From positions 434,001 through 498,000 of the forward strand of contig JAQOTA010000071.1 in the NCBI GenBank assembly GCA_029532415.1: DNA of 64,000 nucleotides. The letters are read 5' to 3'. This DNA is from Marasmius tenuissimus (Eukaryota; Basidiomycota; Agaricomycetes; Agaricales; Marasmiaceae). Positions 47,174-61,394 of this stretch are shown here, in pieces. Positions within the stretch are counted from its first letter, which is position 1. Every line of letters starts with the position of its first letter. The notes below the pieces were generated by a model. It was not told where the DNA came from. It saw only the letters and a program-made list of their open reading frames with translations, and searched no databases. A program made the position numbers and the translations under genes.

Positions 47174-47544
47174 AAAGAATACCAAACACCGAGAACATGT
47201 ACAAGCGTTGACAACAAAATGCGATGTTTTTGTTTGACTAGCAGAGTCCGTGGCCACTTAATACTTCACAATCTTTGCTTGCACCTCTTCGGTGGTCTTT
47301 TTCCCACTTGGGCGACGCAATCGTTGAAAGCAAGCATATTACACACTAACAAACTTAGTCACAGTTTGCTATTATTTTCCGGTGTTCGCTTGAGTTCCTA
47401 CTTTCGCTCTGGTTACAAAGGTGAACACGGTCGAGTTGGTCCTCACTGATCTCTCGCCATAAGACCCTCACATTTTTCACTCCCAAACCAGGTTACAAAC
47501 TGCTAATTCCCGTACCAGGACCCCCCTGAACTTTTTAGATCGAG
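47174..47544. other. Spacer between dehydrogenase and its pseudogene
   Basis: No gene seen. Confidence 0.3.
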
Positions 47545-48095
47545 GGTGCCGCCCTTCAGCCACTAGATGGCAGCTACCACTACTCCCGGCCTCGTTCAAC
47601 TCGCTCAACCTTCCAGTACCCGTGGGTGCTGACGTCGCTGGCGTCGCTGAAAGCGTCGGGAGTGATGCGAAAGGGGAGCAAAAAGGCGATCGTGTGTGTG
47701 GGTAGTCAACTGAATCTATTCATTGATTTCTTTTGGGTCCGGAGGAGGCTTTGTCCTGGCTGACCCCGAGGTATTCGACTGTGGTTTGAAGTTTGACGGG
47801 GGCAAAACAACTATCCGTCGTTGGCGGTGTCGCGCATGGGTTCAAGGAATTTGATGCCAGCTTGTTCGAGAACCTTGAGGGCTTCCTTGAACGAGGCATT
47901 ATCAAGGTATGTATCACTTTAACTTGATGATTCTTGATTCCATGCAGGGCTCATCGAATTGCTCCAATCGTCAGCCCCTCCGAGTCGAAAAGCCACCTGG
48001 TGGGCTCAACGGAATCGTTGACGAACTTTCGAAGCTACAAAGGAACGAAGTTAGTGGGGGTCAAACTCGTTGTGGACTCTCAGGAGACCGCGTGA
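47545..48095 (+). pseudogene. Internally deleted copy of the dehydrogenase
   Basis: A fragment matching residues about 45-95 of the neighbour (ALQPL, then in a shifted frame SFNSLNLPV and GADVAGVAESVGSD) is followed at once by GGGFVLADPE. After a further frame change come VGGVAHGFKEFDASLFENLE, the intron, and PLRVEKPPGGLNGIVDELSK up to TGA at 48093-48095. The start codon, most of the catalytic domain and most of the nucleotide-binding fold are missing. An extra G disrupts the end. It is a direct duplicate of the dehydrogenase just upstream. Confidence 0.75.
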
Positions 48096-48472
48096 AAGAT
48101 TGGAACGATACAAGCCGCCATAGGTGGGAACGATATATATACCTTCTGTGTTCCGAAATCTCGGAACATCTGAGTTCTTGACTTTGAACGCCATAACCTT
48201 CTCTGCCAAGTCAATGGCACTCACGATTCTCACATGCTAGAATCCCGGTTCCTTGTTCAAAAACAGATATTTTTTCCCAAGTACACACAACACCTAAGTA
48301 CTTCCCGTAGAACTAACTATTAAATCAACGCGATGGGGGGGTCTAAAGATACCTTCAAAACACAGAGAAACAGAGATAGTTAGAAAAGAAAGTTCGCCTG
48401 TCGTTCAGTCACAATATTATATGTAAATCTTATTTAATTGGTTTTTGTCGTCCAACAAGTCAAAGTGTCCGA

Positions 48473-50325
48473 TTAGTAGGAAGGAGTTGGGGCCCTCTTG
48501 ACCTTCTCGAAGCCGGAATCCCTCCTCTTCTTGGCGGGGGAAACGCTGATCGTAGGGAGAGCAGCGCAGTTGGAGGAAGCGGCAGCGGGGTGGCCGGCGG
48601 GGGTAGGCTCAACACCCTGGAACCAAGTGGAAGTGCCGTAGACACCCATGGGCTCGCTGTGGGGTAGATTCTCATCAGTCAGGTTCCGGAGGAGACGGAG
48701 GCCAGAGTCAACGTACGTCATGTCACCATCGCAGTTCTCGAAGACACCAGAGTTGTAGTTACCAGGGATGTTCTGAGGAAGATGAGGTTAGGACGCGTCG
48801 TATATACGAAGCCTAGGAAGAGGTGAACGTACCCAGAAGCAGCCCATAACATCGTAGATGTGTTGGCAACGAGTGGCAGAGTCCTCACCAACGCAGGCAC
48901 GGAAGCAGAACTGGTTGTAGGAGATGAAAGACGTCCACTCGTGGTATTGCAGAGCGTTTCCGAAGGTGTTACCAAAGACGAGACCACCGACTGCAAGTTT
49001 GAAAAACTACCGTAAGCAAACACGGGAAATACTTCCGGAATCTGGTCGGACAAAAACATACCAGGGTTACCGTTGCCGTCAGCTCCGTGAGGGTCGAGTT
49101 CTCCTCCTTCGTCGCCTTGAGGGATGTTGATCTTGGTGAAGTCACCAACACCAGTGATCTAACAGGGGAAGGAAAGATGAACTGTGAGTCACCATTTCGG
49201 ACCGATGAAAGCTCGCATCGGTAGCTAACCTGGACGTATTCGGGGGTCTTTACGAAGTGGACACCCTGAAGGGTACCATCAGGGATGAGTCGGGTACCAC
49301 GGCCAGACTTGGTGCACCATGCGACTTCAATACGTTCGGTGTTTCCAATGGTGTCCACGGCGGGCTGAGATGACCGGAGGGTCAATGAATGGTCTAAAAA
49401 TATGAGGTAGGAAGACTTACAGGTGCCCAGAGACAGAAGTCATCAGCAGAGCTGTGAAACGATCGGTCCGGTCAGCGTTGGAAGAATGATGATCTACACT
49501 ATATATCAACTCACTTGAGCCAAGCGGTCTGGCATTGCGAATCCTGACTGTTACCAGTGCCGCAGTTGTTGATACCGGTTTGGCCATCCTGAGTAGTCTG
49601 GGGAAGGTTGTTGGCCGAGTAACCGACGTTCCAGATCTGGTTGGTGTTCCATCCATCGCAAGACCAGAGTTGGGGCTGTAACAATCTCTTGAGCCGCTGG
49701 CCTCCGAACCTGAGAATAGGAAAAGAAAAGAAACGTACCCTGTTTCCGTCATCAAGGCTACCGCCTGACAGGTCGATACACCTCCCATGGTCAGTCCATG
49801 CAATGTGACGATCGCCCTGCACGAAAGATTGAGTTCCATCAAATGCTCAAAGATTTTTATCACGAAAATACCCACGGTGTAGTACCACTGTTGGTTGGGG
49901 TTACGGTTGTCTGAGCAGGTCCAAATCTGCAGCTTTGTGCCATCGACATTGGCACCGTCGACGACATCCAGACACTTGTTGCCGAAAACTTTGAGGCTTC
50001 CATCATTGAAGACCCATCGCTGGGCATCAGCGCCAGTGCAGGTTTGCATGGTGACTATAGCCCCGTCAGAGTTTGACTGGGCAGTCATACATTTGGCTGT
50101 AGGGATTGGAGAAGCGTTAGAACGCGTATCCGTCTCGGGCATACTGGAAAGTGTACGAACCGTTGCTCTTTCGGGGTTGGATCATGAGCTCTCCCCGGTA
50201 GCTAGACTCCGTTGAGTAAATAGTTACAGTGTGTAGAACAACGCGACTCACGAAGGAACCTGAGCATTGGCGAAATGGAGGCTCGCTGCAAGGAAAGCAA
50301 CGAATGAGAAAGTTTTGAAGGACAT
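48473..50325 (-). CDS. Secreted ricin-B/CBM13 lectin-like protein 2
   Basis: Start at 50325 with signal peptide MSFKTFSFVAFLAASLHFAN. Beta-trefoil blocks match lectin 1: KCMTAQSNSDGAIV, CTGADAQRWVF, FGNKCLDVVDG, LQIWTCSDNRNPNQQW, HGRCIDLSGGSLDDGN, QPQLWSCDGWNTNQIWNVGY. The second module follows: CQTAWLKSADDFCLWAP, RLIPDGTLQGVHFVKTPEYV, LDPHGADGNGNP, GGLVFGNTFGN, QYHEWTSFISYNQFCFRACV, CQHIYDVMGCFWNIP. The end is GVYGTSTWFQGVEPTPAG and KRAPTPSY (stop 48475-48473). Intron positions agree with lectin 1. The two lectins point the same way with a dehydrogenase pair between them. Predicted extracellular carbohydrate binder. Confidence 0.85.
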
Positions 50326-50443
50326 TATGATAAATGAGTGTGGGGGGTGCAAAGAATGAGCGTGGGGACAGGGAGGTGAGTGTACGGGGAGTGATAGAAA
50401 GAAGGGAAAGCCCTCTCGATGGGTGGACAATTCGAAGCGGGCC

Positions 50444-50451
50444 TTTTTATA
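50444..50451 (-). promoter_or_regulatory. TATA box of lectin 2
   Basis: TATAAAAA on the minus strand about 118 bases before the ATG at 50325, with a CT-rich leader between. Confidence 0.5.
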
Positions 50452-51159
50452 ACAGGCGGGCAATATCCCCGAAACCCTGCACATGCACATCAAATTCCAT
50501 GCGCGCAAGTTCCCGTGCGTTATACATACACCCGGGGTGTTGACAAAAAAAGTGAGGTCATCCATTCACCTATTCCGCGCGTGTCTCATCTCAGTTTGCG
50601 GGATTTGGTAGGGTAGGGGAGAAAGGGCGACTTGAGAAGGCATCATGAATCTCCTAAACCTACCGAAAAGCCTGGCGAAAGCCTGGCTAAGCAGCGGTCC
50701 TCCTTTATTTGGAGTTGCTCAAGCAAATGCTTCCAAGCCTCGAGGGGTCGGAATCGGGTCGGCGCGTGGCGATGCGCCGACACGAGTTTCATGATCCAAA
50801 ACGAATTCTCTTCGGTCTCGAATAGTCGGTCACTGAGCACTGAGCGCTGAGAGACTGAGGCTTTCGTGATCTGTTGAGCCGTCAATAACCAGATTTCATT
50901 CAATTCGACATACCCCAGCATGTACTTGCTAGGGATTGGACTAATACGCAGAGAATGGTGTGTTGATAGGTGGTAATGATACACATTATTCGTGGATATG
51001 AAGTAAGCATCCGTGGTGACCAATTCTCGTCGGAATATGACCATTGTCTAGTGGGCCGACGGTAGACCTTATAAGCCTGTAGACACGTTTCAAAGTCAAC
51101 CTCGAAACGTCTTACAACGAGCAGCAGGACACACGTACCAAGAGTCCAGTCCAAGGGTC
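50452..51159. other. Intergenic region
   Basis: A 133-codon minus-strand frame (51044-50643) lacks any recognised motif. A short GAGCACTGAGCGCTGAGAG run at about 50835 is echoed by CTCAGCGCTCAGCGCTCAGC at about 56007. Confidence 0.3.
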
Positions 51160-51402
51160 TCATGCCGGGATGAGCAGGTCTCCCCAATTCCTAACCACAA
51201 CAATTCCTCCGAGGAAAACTCCAACACCGGTCAAGATACTGAGATTGCCTGGAAGCTTCTCAGGCGCGTAGATTTCTTCACGAAGGAAACGTGAGAAGGA
51301 TGATTCGTCTGGGTCGCTGATTTGGCGACGAGATGGGTGAAGCGCAGCATTTTTGGGAACGTATGCTGGGCCAGAGCCGGGTGCAGCTGAACGACGGGCC
51401 AT
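51160..51402 (-). CDS. Small tail-anchored protein, possibly Tom6-like
   Basis: Single-exon, 80 residues, MARRSAAPGSG start. A basic disordered N-terminus is followed by FSRFLREEIYAPEKLPGN and one C-terminal hydrophobic helix (ILTGVGVFLGGIVVV), ending WGDLLIPA. Size, single C-terminal membrane segment and the WG(D/E)LL.P ending resemble fungal Tom6, a small outer-membrane subunit of the mitochondrial protein import pore. Other tail-anchored proteins of this size remain possible. Confidence 0.45.
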   Translation of the reverse strand: MARRSAAPGSGPAYVPKNAALHPSRRQISDPDESSFSRFLREEIYAPEKLPGNLSILTGVGVFLGGIVVVRNWGDLLIPA

Positions 51403-52146
51403 TTTTGATTTTGAGGGTGTTGTCGGGAGGTGAGAGGCAAAAATTTCGTCACCGCCGTTGACAAAGGCACGTCATCCGTAAAAGGCAGGTCGCTCTCACA
51501 TGCATAGGCGACGTCAACGGTCAACCCCGTTTCGCGTCGAGTCAGGATTCCTGCTCGATGACTATGTACTCGAGTACGAATCGTTCGCTCAGTCCACAAC
51601 AGATGGATATTGGATATCTATTATCTCTCATGACACGACACGACAACCAGAAGCTCGCCGAGCTGTGCAGTCCATTGCCCTGAGCCCAGCCCTCGCAGCT
51701 TGCTTGTTTGCGCCGGACTCCGTGATTACGATTATTTCGGCACTCGCTGGACGATCCCATGCCTCACATAAACCCTCGAACAAGACGGTCAACCACTAGA
51801 TATCGCGCCCGTCGCGAACGTGGTCGGCCGCAAAATTTCTGTCACTCGATCGCCGCGCGTGTTTCATCGACTGAAATTCGGAACTTCACGCCGAGTAGTT
51901 GCGTTTTCTCCAAAAAAACATAGATGCCTATTAGTCCTGGGCCTGGGTACCGTAGAGCGCAGGAGTATTGAGTGATGGGTACTTGACTCTGGGTAACGAG
52001 TCCATCGTCGGTCTTCTAGCCTAAGCCTCTGTATCTAACGCATCGTGCCGCTTGACGCCCGTATCCTCGTTCTCGTTCTAGGATCTATAGAGTAGTATAC
52101 ATTCGTATCGAAATCGTGGGGTGGGGTGGATCATGATGCTCATTGT
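51403..52146. other. Intergenic region
   Basis: Upstream of the small membrane protein and downstream of NEDD8. No supported gene. Confidence 0.35.
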
Positions 52147-52640
52147 TCATTGGCCACCACGAAGGGCAAGGACAAGATGGAGTACTGCGCCTGCGGCGAT
52201 GTTCAGTTCGGCGGCGGTCTTGTCGTCAGCCCTATAGAAAGAGAAAGGTGATAGAGGAGACAGCCTCGTCAGATGTCCGCCCTTTTCCTCGAATATACAG
52301 ATTGGATACGCACATTTGTCGTCCACTGAAAATCAACCTCTGCTGGGGCGGTGGTACACCAGACTGCTCTTCGACTTTCTCCTTGATACGGGTGATCTAA
52401 AAAATACTGGGCTTCAGCCAATGAAAGACCAATCGTTCCAGTGGTATATGAACCTTGTCTTCAGGATCGATGTCGAGTTCAATCTGTCGTGTGGGCTGGG
52501 TGTTGGAGATTCGATTTGTCAGGAAATACATGGAAAAGAACGCACCTCTTTTCCTGTTAGTGTCTTTATGAAAGGATTCTGGTCATTGGAATGCGCGTAA
52601 CCACCAAATTTGCGTTACTTGCCTTGACTTTGATCAACAT
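52147..52640 (-). CDS. RUB1: NEDD8/Rub1 ubiquitin-like modifier
   Basis: Five exons (52640-52623, 52563-52546, 52483-52454, 52396-52314, 52231-52147) join to 77 residues. Pieces are [42 protein letters not shown] then LIFSGRQM, and [31 protein letters not shown], the hydrophobic patch around RLIFSG and the LALRGG end are diagnostic for NEDD8. Residue 72 of ubiquitin (Arg) is Ala here, as in NEDD8. One residue after GG must be removed before conjugation by Ula1-Uba3 and Ubc12. The first intron begins GCAAGT (GC-AG type); the alternative GT site would lose TLTG. Exons 1 and 2 are 18 bases each. Cullin-1, the main target, lies 245 bases upstream on the same strand. Confidence 0.92.
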
Positions 52641-52884
52641 GGTGTAGTGAGGAAACGAGAGATGCGTGCAGAAAGGAAGAGAGGTTTACAAATTAGCGCC
52701 CGACGCCCATGCTGACTACGGATCCGGCTTTCCCTGGCCCAAGCGACGACGATGAGTCGAAGTTCGTGCTTATGGGCAAATTCGTATTGTATGTACTAAG
52801 GGCGGTGTAATATAATACATGTGCATGCGTGAGTAGTAGCTAAGTATACGTGGTCAAGAAATGAGTACGAGTGTGTCAATGGCT

Positions 52885-55652
<2,768 letters not shown>

Positions 55653-56185
55653 GGTAGTGGATCAGAAAGAAACGCGAGGCGCGTGCTGGGCGTCGGGCGC
55701 TTGTGCCACTGCCACGGAGTTGTACCTCACACAATGGTCATTACATGGATCCTTCCTCGTACTGCCGTAATATGCTCAGCCAACTCCCGTCAGTCAGCTG
55801 AGTAGACTTCTCCGTCTATGCTCATCAACTGGCCATCGGCATCATTTTGACCTTAACTGCTCAGAGACTTATCATGTTATGACTGTCAGCCTCAGACTGC
55901 CAGTGAGTGTTCACGATATATAACACTGGAGCTCTTACCACGACCTGAACATCACCTTGTCATTCATATCCAGGCTGGGACGGTGTGGGACCTCTGGTCT
56001 GGGTGCTCAGCGCTCAGCGCTCAGCCCCGGCAGGACTTGACCATTCTAGTCCCGTTCCCGGTGTCTATCAACAATTCTTATCTAGCATGTTTGAACGTTT
56101 GCCTCTGTATATTCAAAATATTCCCATACCTATGTCTACCGCAACCCTCTAGGATTCGAGGCCTTTTCTTACCGTCCAGAGGCAA
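55653..56185. promoter_or_regulatory. Divergent promoter between cullin-1 and Q/N-motif gene 1
   Basis: 533 bases separate the two divergent starts. A short self-complementary run CTCAGCGCTCAGCGCTCAGC lies at about 56007. A much shorter equivalent (about 154 bases) separates the duplicated pair at 61739-61892. No defined binding sites were identified. Confidence 0.4.
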
Positions 56186-58027
56186 ATGGGAAAGAGTCTA
56201 GGTACCCATACCGTCAATCGTGGCAGGGATCAAATCGTTCAAAACGGGGCAGGCGGTTCACGCGTCAACAATGTGAGGACTGACAGTGATTCAGGACTGA
56301 CCAAGTCTGACTATCTTGACTCCTCAGAATCACGGCGGACAGCCGCGCACCAGAACGGTAGTCAACATTTATAATCATAGCCATCCGGGGGGAAAGTGAG
56401 TTCTCTGTTCGCTAAGTGGTCTGCGTAAAGCTTTTCTGACTTCATTGACCTCGCGTAGGAGTGCATCGTCGCCCCCCTCTGTTCATGTCAGCTCTCATAC
56501 CACACCGCACTCCTCACGAGGCAGCTCACGCGATCCTTCGTCCACACGCTCCTCTGAACCAGAATCAACGCCTCAGCTGGAGCTGTTGGGGGACAACTGT
56601 ACGGAGCGGACGCACAGCGAATTGTATGAATCCTTGCTGCTCAGATGCAAGCTCAGATTTCCCCTTTGGGATCCCTCTCCTCGTTGTACGTTGGGCGAGG
56701 AGTTCGTTTTAGAAATCGGAGACGTCGGGTTCTTGTCTCCTGGGCTTCCTTTCCATACACTCTTCAACATCACCCAAACTTCCGGTAGTCCGGCGAACAG
56801 AGATAGGATACCGAAAGGCTTCAATTCTTGTCTTCTTGAATCCCAAGATGTTATGCTCAAAAAGAGGTTCCATTCGTCATCGACCACACTTTTTCAATCC
56901 AAAGGGGCGATATCGAAGCAAAAGATGGACCCACCCAGTGTCATATCAAGATTACTCTCCCCGTTCTACTCCTTCGCTTACAACACACTCGACTTCCATC
57001 TTGGCGCAACATCCAGCGTCTTCACGTACGATCTGTCAGAGAAAGAGGGAGCCTTGCTGCTGCTGCCGCATGGAAGCACATTGCAGAAACTCGACAACAC
57101 AGCGAAATTCATGGAGTACGTGCGACTTCATTGGGAACAGTGGTACAGCTTCGCAGATGGCCAGGTGGACCGCAACAATGGTCAAGCTCTCTACCTCGTT
57201 ACAGGCGTCGAAAGGTGTACAACATGGGCGTTGGCTGCATGGGACTCAAATGCAAGTTACACTCGCGACGATTTAGGCTCATTGAAGCTCACGGTGGACG
57301 GTATAACTGGAGCCTGCCATTGGGCGTTTCCACCTGCACGGTGCTTCACGCAATCATCGGATCCTCCTGCAAGTAATAGCTCGGAGCCAAACCAGACCGT
57401 TTTTATTCGCGGGTTTTGGATAGACAGGGCCAACGGGACGCTGCAGCCATCCATCCCACCATCGGAACCTGGGGCGAGGAATGATGACGACAAGGATGGG
57501 AGCCCAAAGTCTGGGGGGAATTCGCGGAAACAACCTCCCGCCGGCGGACCTTCCTCTGGTCCGTCCTCCACTTGTTCTACATTCCCCAATGACGGGAACT
57601 CTGGGGGACCAGACCCTCATTTTGATTCGTTAGACCCTCAAATAGACGAAACATCAAGTTTGGGTATAAAATTGTACTTCCCAGACGAGTCATCCAATCT
57701 TGTGCGTCTTTTCTTACCCCTCATGATTGCCGAACTCAACCATCCCGGTAGCTTTCTCGTGTTACCCATCCCTGTAGAGTCATCAACAAATTCGCCTTAA
57801 ACTTGGTCTCGTATGTTAAGCCAGATTTGTTGGACTCTGGTTGTGCGGCGTTCTCTCACGACGACGACTGGATCGGCGTTATTCAAGATGTTTGTGTCAT
57901 ATATGCTCTCCTAATGCCCTCACTGATCATTGTTGCATTACAGTCTGATGGGGATTTTCTTCCGGAGGTTGAAATTATCCGACGAATATGTTCTAATTTC
58001 AAGTTCACCATTGAAGGAGGCGAGTAG
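56186..58027 (+). CDS. Basidiomycete-specific protein with Q/N/G-rich N-terminus, gene 1
   Basis: Five exons (56186-56272, 56328-56395, 56459-57701, 57752-57889, 57944-58027) join in phase to 539 residues. The N-terminal exons encode QIVQNGAGGSRVNN and NHGGQPRTRTVVNIYNHSH. A Ser/Pro linker leads to a conserved core: SLLLRCKLRFPLWDPSP, IGDVGFLSPG, LFNIT, GALLLLPHGS, LYLVTGVERCTTWALAAWD and FIRGFWIDR. A second linker and a short module (HPCRVINKFAL, FSHDDDWIGVIQD, PEVEIIRRICSNF) follow. The in-frame stop TAG (58025-58027) replaces a cysteine codon region of gene 2. Beyond it the same frame still resembles gene 2 (DGSEKGLLERRK, IPVLVELD), so the protein may be truncated. Function unknown; the N-terminal layout recalls fungal immune-type receptor genes. 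Confidence 0.7.
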
Positions 58028-59039
58028 GAAGTGATGTACTTTGGACTGCCCTTGTCTAAATTCACGATAGACGCTATTTGCCCTGTGTCCATGGACGGTT
58101 CGGAGAAAGGACTGCTTGAGCGACGCAAGATGTCGTTACCACAGGGTCGAAGCAGCGCGATCCCTGTGTTGGTGGAACTCGACAACGCCATAGTCAGTCC
58201 TGTTGGCCCTACCGCACGCAGTCGGGGCGATAGCGATGTGCGAGCCGGACTGCATCGTAGCGGCCGGGAATCAATTGACGGGGGCGACCAGGATGTCGCC
58301 GATCGAGGAGGTCAAATTAGTCAGTTGTTCGGCGGAGGAGGGGTAGACGGGGGCGAGGGTCGGAATTCCAGGGGGGAACTTCAGACGACAATTGTCGATC
58401 GTGAGTCGCTGGTAGCCTCTTTTGCTTTGAGCCGTCCTTGAGTGAGTCGTGACAGCATATGAAAGCCTCCAGAACGTATTCACCGGTGCGGGAGCATCTC
58501 ACAAGGCTGAGCAACAGCTCGGACGGGGGGCATGTTTCGATGGAACTTATCAAGTAGTTCTCAGCGAATTGCGGTGAATATCATTCCTTCGCGGGCCATC
58601 GTTTATTGCTATGCTTATTACTGAACCGTAACTGATAATCTACCTCCTTGGCAGGGTTTCCCAGACGGGTTCACTGAGGAGGGAGATGACTCTTTGAAGG
58701 TCCCAGTCCTCACTTTGCCTTGGGAACGATGGAAACAGAATTGGGTAGACAACTCGGAGCTACTGGCATCCACCGATACCTTTGGCCCCCGTCACTCAAC
58801 CCCACCCTCCACAACAACAACTAGATAGGGGGTATTCCACTCCGCTTTTGCAGTTCTGGCGAGACATCAATGCACCGGTCGACAGGCTCCAACACTGCTC
58901 TCGATGAAAACATGAAAGGACATCTCTGCTTCCCCTGGTTTTCTGCTCCCACTATTTCGCTGTCAACGAACAAGGCTTCCCAATTCAGGTTCTCGATCAG
59001 TCCGTGCGAAGTCAAAATTACACTCGGAGTCGCGATACC
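58028..59039 (+). other. Former 3' part of gene 1 and exon-like segment
   Basis: From 58028 to 58441 the gene 1 frame stays open after the TAG; up to about 58190 it matches gene 2, then it is Gly/Asp/Arg-rich. A further exon-like piece at 58655-58828 follows TTGGCAG and reads FPDGFTEEGDDSLKVPVLTL and ERWKQNWVDNSELLAS before TAG. It may be the original last exon. The minus-strand frame at 59138-58821 is not supported by any motif. Confidence 0.35.
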
Positions 59040-59990
59040 CCGCCATTCTTCCAAGTCATCGTGGCCCACATTCCATTGTCTGCTCACTTCGAACCCGATT
59101 TGTTTCTCGACGCAGCCGATAGGGGAGGGTATTCGCATACGTTGCGTTCAAGTTTCCCCAAAATATGCCCATCTCGAAGGTGCCGTCACAGGGTCCACGA
59201 TCTACTCCGACGATACGACGTTTACGACGTTCGTCATCAACGCATATTCCAGCGTAAGGCGTACACGTTCGGCTTCCTATCGTTCAGGTCGTAAAGCGTA
59301 CCACTTTGGTCCTTGAGCTCGAGGCTCAGCAGACGCTGTATCATTGAGGCTGAATACCAAATACTCATAGAACGCCGGGAGTGGTGTGCTATATCGCTAA
59401 CGGATGTACTCGCACCGGCGCAATGTCACTACTTCTGTGCTCAGTACCAGTAGTAGCAATCGCGAGAACACCGAGTTGTAGTGTACATAATGGCTGTTTT
59501 AGTTTATTCAGTTTAGTACGCGATGGGACTATTAGTACTACCTACTAACCGTATGGACTTGGTGGATGAGAAGCAGGAACAGTTTGAAGGAGTGGCCTGT
59601 GGTGGAGTCTGACGCCGTGAAAAACAAGGCAAAGGAGACAAATTATGTGCATGAGGAAGGGAAGTAGTGATACGTAGAGGTCGAGAGCTGGGAGAGGAGG
59701 ACAATGGTATCACAAGAAAGACTGAAGGAGCAGGAGTATGTTCGTTGGACCTCCAAACAAAAAAAGTAGAAAACTTTCCTCCAAAAAAAAAATAAACAAG
59801 CCAGCGTCAGTCACATCACATCCGCATGGAAAGAACTGGCCTTCCATGGATGGTGAAACATGAACCACTCGTCAATAAACCCTGTCAAAACCCTCGCTCA
59901 ATCAATTTAATGAGTGCGCCAGCACAAACGGCCACTAGGGCCTGATCCCAGGATCCCTGTTGACTGGTATCGTGGGTTTTTCTCGCGTAG
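59040..59990 (+). repeat. Tandem duplicated segment, unit 1
   Basis: Matches 60230-61040 with the same order of landmarks: GCCCATCTCGAAGGT (59162), CGCATATTCCAG (59239), GTACACGTTC, CTTCTGTGCTCAGTACyAG (about 59433), CGCGATGG (59519), AACCACTC.TCAATAAACCCT (about 59864) and GCCTGATCCCAG (59940). A short minus-strand frame DTSQQGSWDQALVAVCAGAL ends at 59885 in unit 1; in unit 2 the matching text is broken by stops. No gene is called. Confidence 0.6.
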
Positions 59991-60229
59991 ACTTCGACGG
60001 GCGAGTAGCATGCACAGTTGGGGCAAAAACCTACTTTGTTGCGGAATATGAAGCAGAAATATGACGCCTTGCCTTTCCGGTGAGTATTTTTATGCCAAAT
60101 ATGCGGAATCCAATTCAATTCCGACTATTTCCAGCCCGAATAGGCGTTGGACTGTGAGGCGTCATATTTTTCTGGCTTATTTCCATGCAAAAATAATGTT
60201 CACGCCCAGCTATGATGCAGAATATTGGG

Positions 60230-61040
60230 ACACATTATGTCTCCTACGCCCATCTCGAAGGTACTGACAGGGTCAACAAACCACCTCCCTGACAACATAA
60301 CGCCTATAGGTTTTGGCCTTCACAATCGACGGATATTCCAGTTTACATTGTACACGTTCAATTCGGCTTTCCGTCATCCAGGTCGGAAAGTATTGGTACT
60401 CGGCAAAAGTTGGACTGGTGAAGAGCACTTACTGGGATGAAGGTTGTATAAGACAGTGGGATGACGCACAACGCTATACCACCAACGAAGACACCCGCAG
60501 TCGCGCAGTGTCACTAGCTTTTCTGTGCTCAGTACTAGTGTCTGAAGAACTCATAATTTGGGGTGTACACGATTGTTTAGTTTGTATTGCGCGATGGAAT
60601 CATACGTTCCCAATACCCGTATGAACTCGGTATATGAGAAGTAGCAATAAACAAGCGACCTGTATCAAAAACCCCGACGCTATGCAATAAAAGACGGAGG
60701 AGAGTAAAGGGGAGTGACCGGCAAAGTAATGATATGCTGAAGTCGAGAGATGGAAAGGATGCCAATATTAGCACCACGCGAAGGAATAGAGCGGCGAGAG
60801 GAGATTCGTAGAACCCAGGAATGAGCAAGTAAGTAGAAAAGTACTCTAAATTAGAGAAAAAGAAGGGAAGTCAGCGCTGATCACATCCGCAAGGGAAGAT
60901 CTCACCATTCAATATTCACGAACCACTCATCAATAAACCCTATCAAAATCCTTTTGCCCATACAACGAGTGCGTCAGCACAAATAGCCACCAGCCTGATC
61001 CCAGTCGACCGTTATCGCAGGCTTCGTCTCGCGTGCGATG
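60230..61040 (+). repeat. Tandem duplicated segment, unit 2
   Basis: Counterpart of unit 1, offset by about 1.07 kb: GCCCATCTCGAAGGT (60249), CGGATATTCCAG (60331), GTACACGTTC (60349), TTCTGTGCTCAGTACTAG (about 60521), GCGCGATGG (60589), AACCACTCATCAATAAACCCT (60922) and GCCTGATCCCAG (60991). Many small indels show it is not very recent. Confidence 0.6.
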
Positions 61041-61394
61041 CGGATACGTCGAGTCTGGCAAGGACTTCGACGGACAAAGGGCATGATATAGCTCCAACAG
61101 GACACTTCCGAATGTCTAGAAAGACGTCGCGATCGACCCTCCGAAGAATCTTTGTTCCACAACACGGACGGACTTATGGCCAATATTGGCGTTGAGATGG
61201 ATAAATACGCCTGCAGAGGAAGAAAAGAGGCTTGCAAGGGAACGACATGAACACTTCTGGGTTGTGTGAGAATGATGCATCGGGACTGTACACTATCAGC
61301 AAGACCAGTTTGGAGTCACAATACTGGAAAGAAAAAAGTCGAAGGATAGTGGGTCGGAGTCGAAGGAAGCGACGGTGATTTCGAGTTGAGAGAT

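Noticed and set aside
49417..50142. Single long frame in lectin 2
   Set aside because: It reads through several introns (for example YYTVGIFVIKI after QQW); the exon-joined model matches lectin 1.
50643..51044. 133-codon minus-strand frame
   Set aside because: No motif, signal, paralogue or splice context; likely chance.
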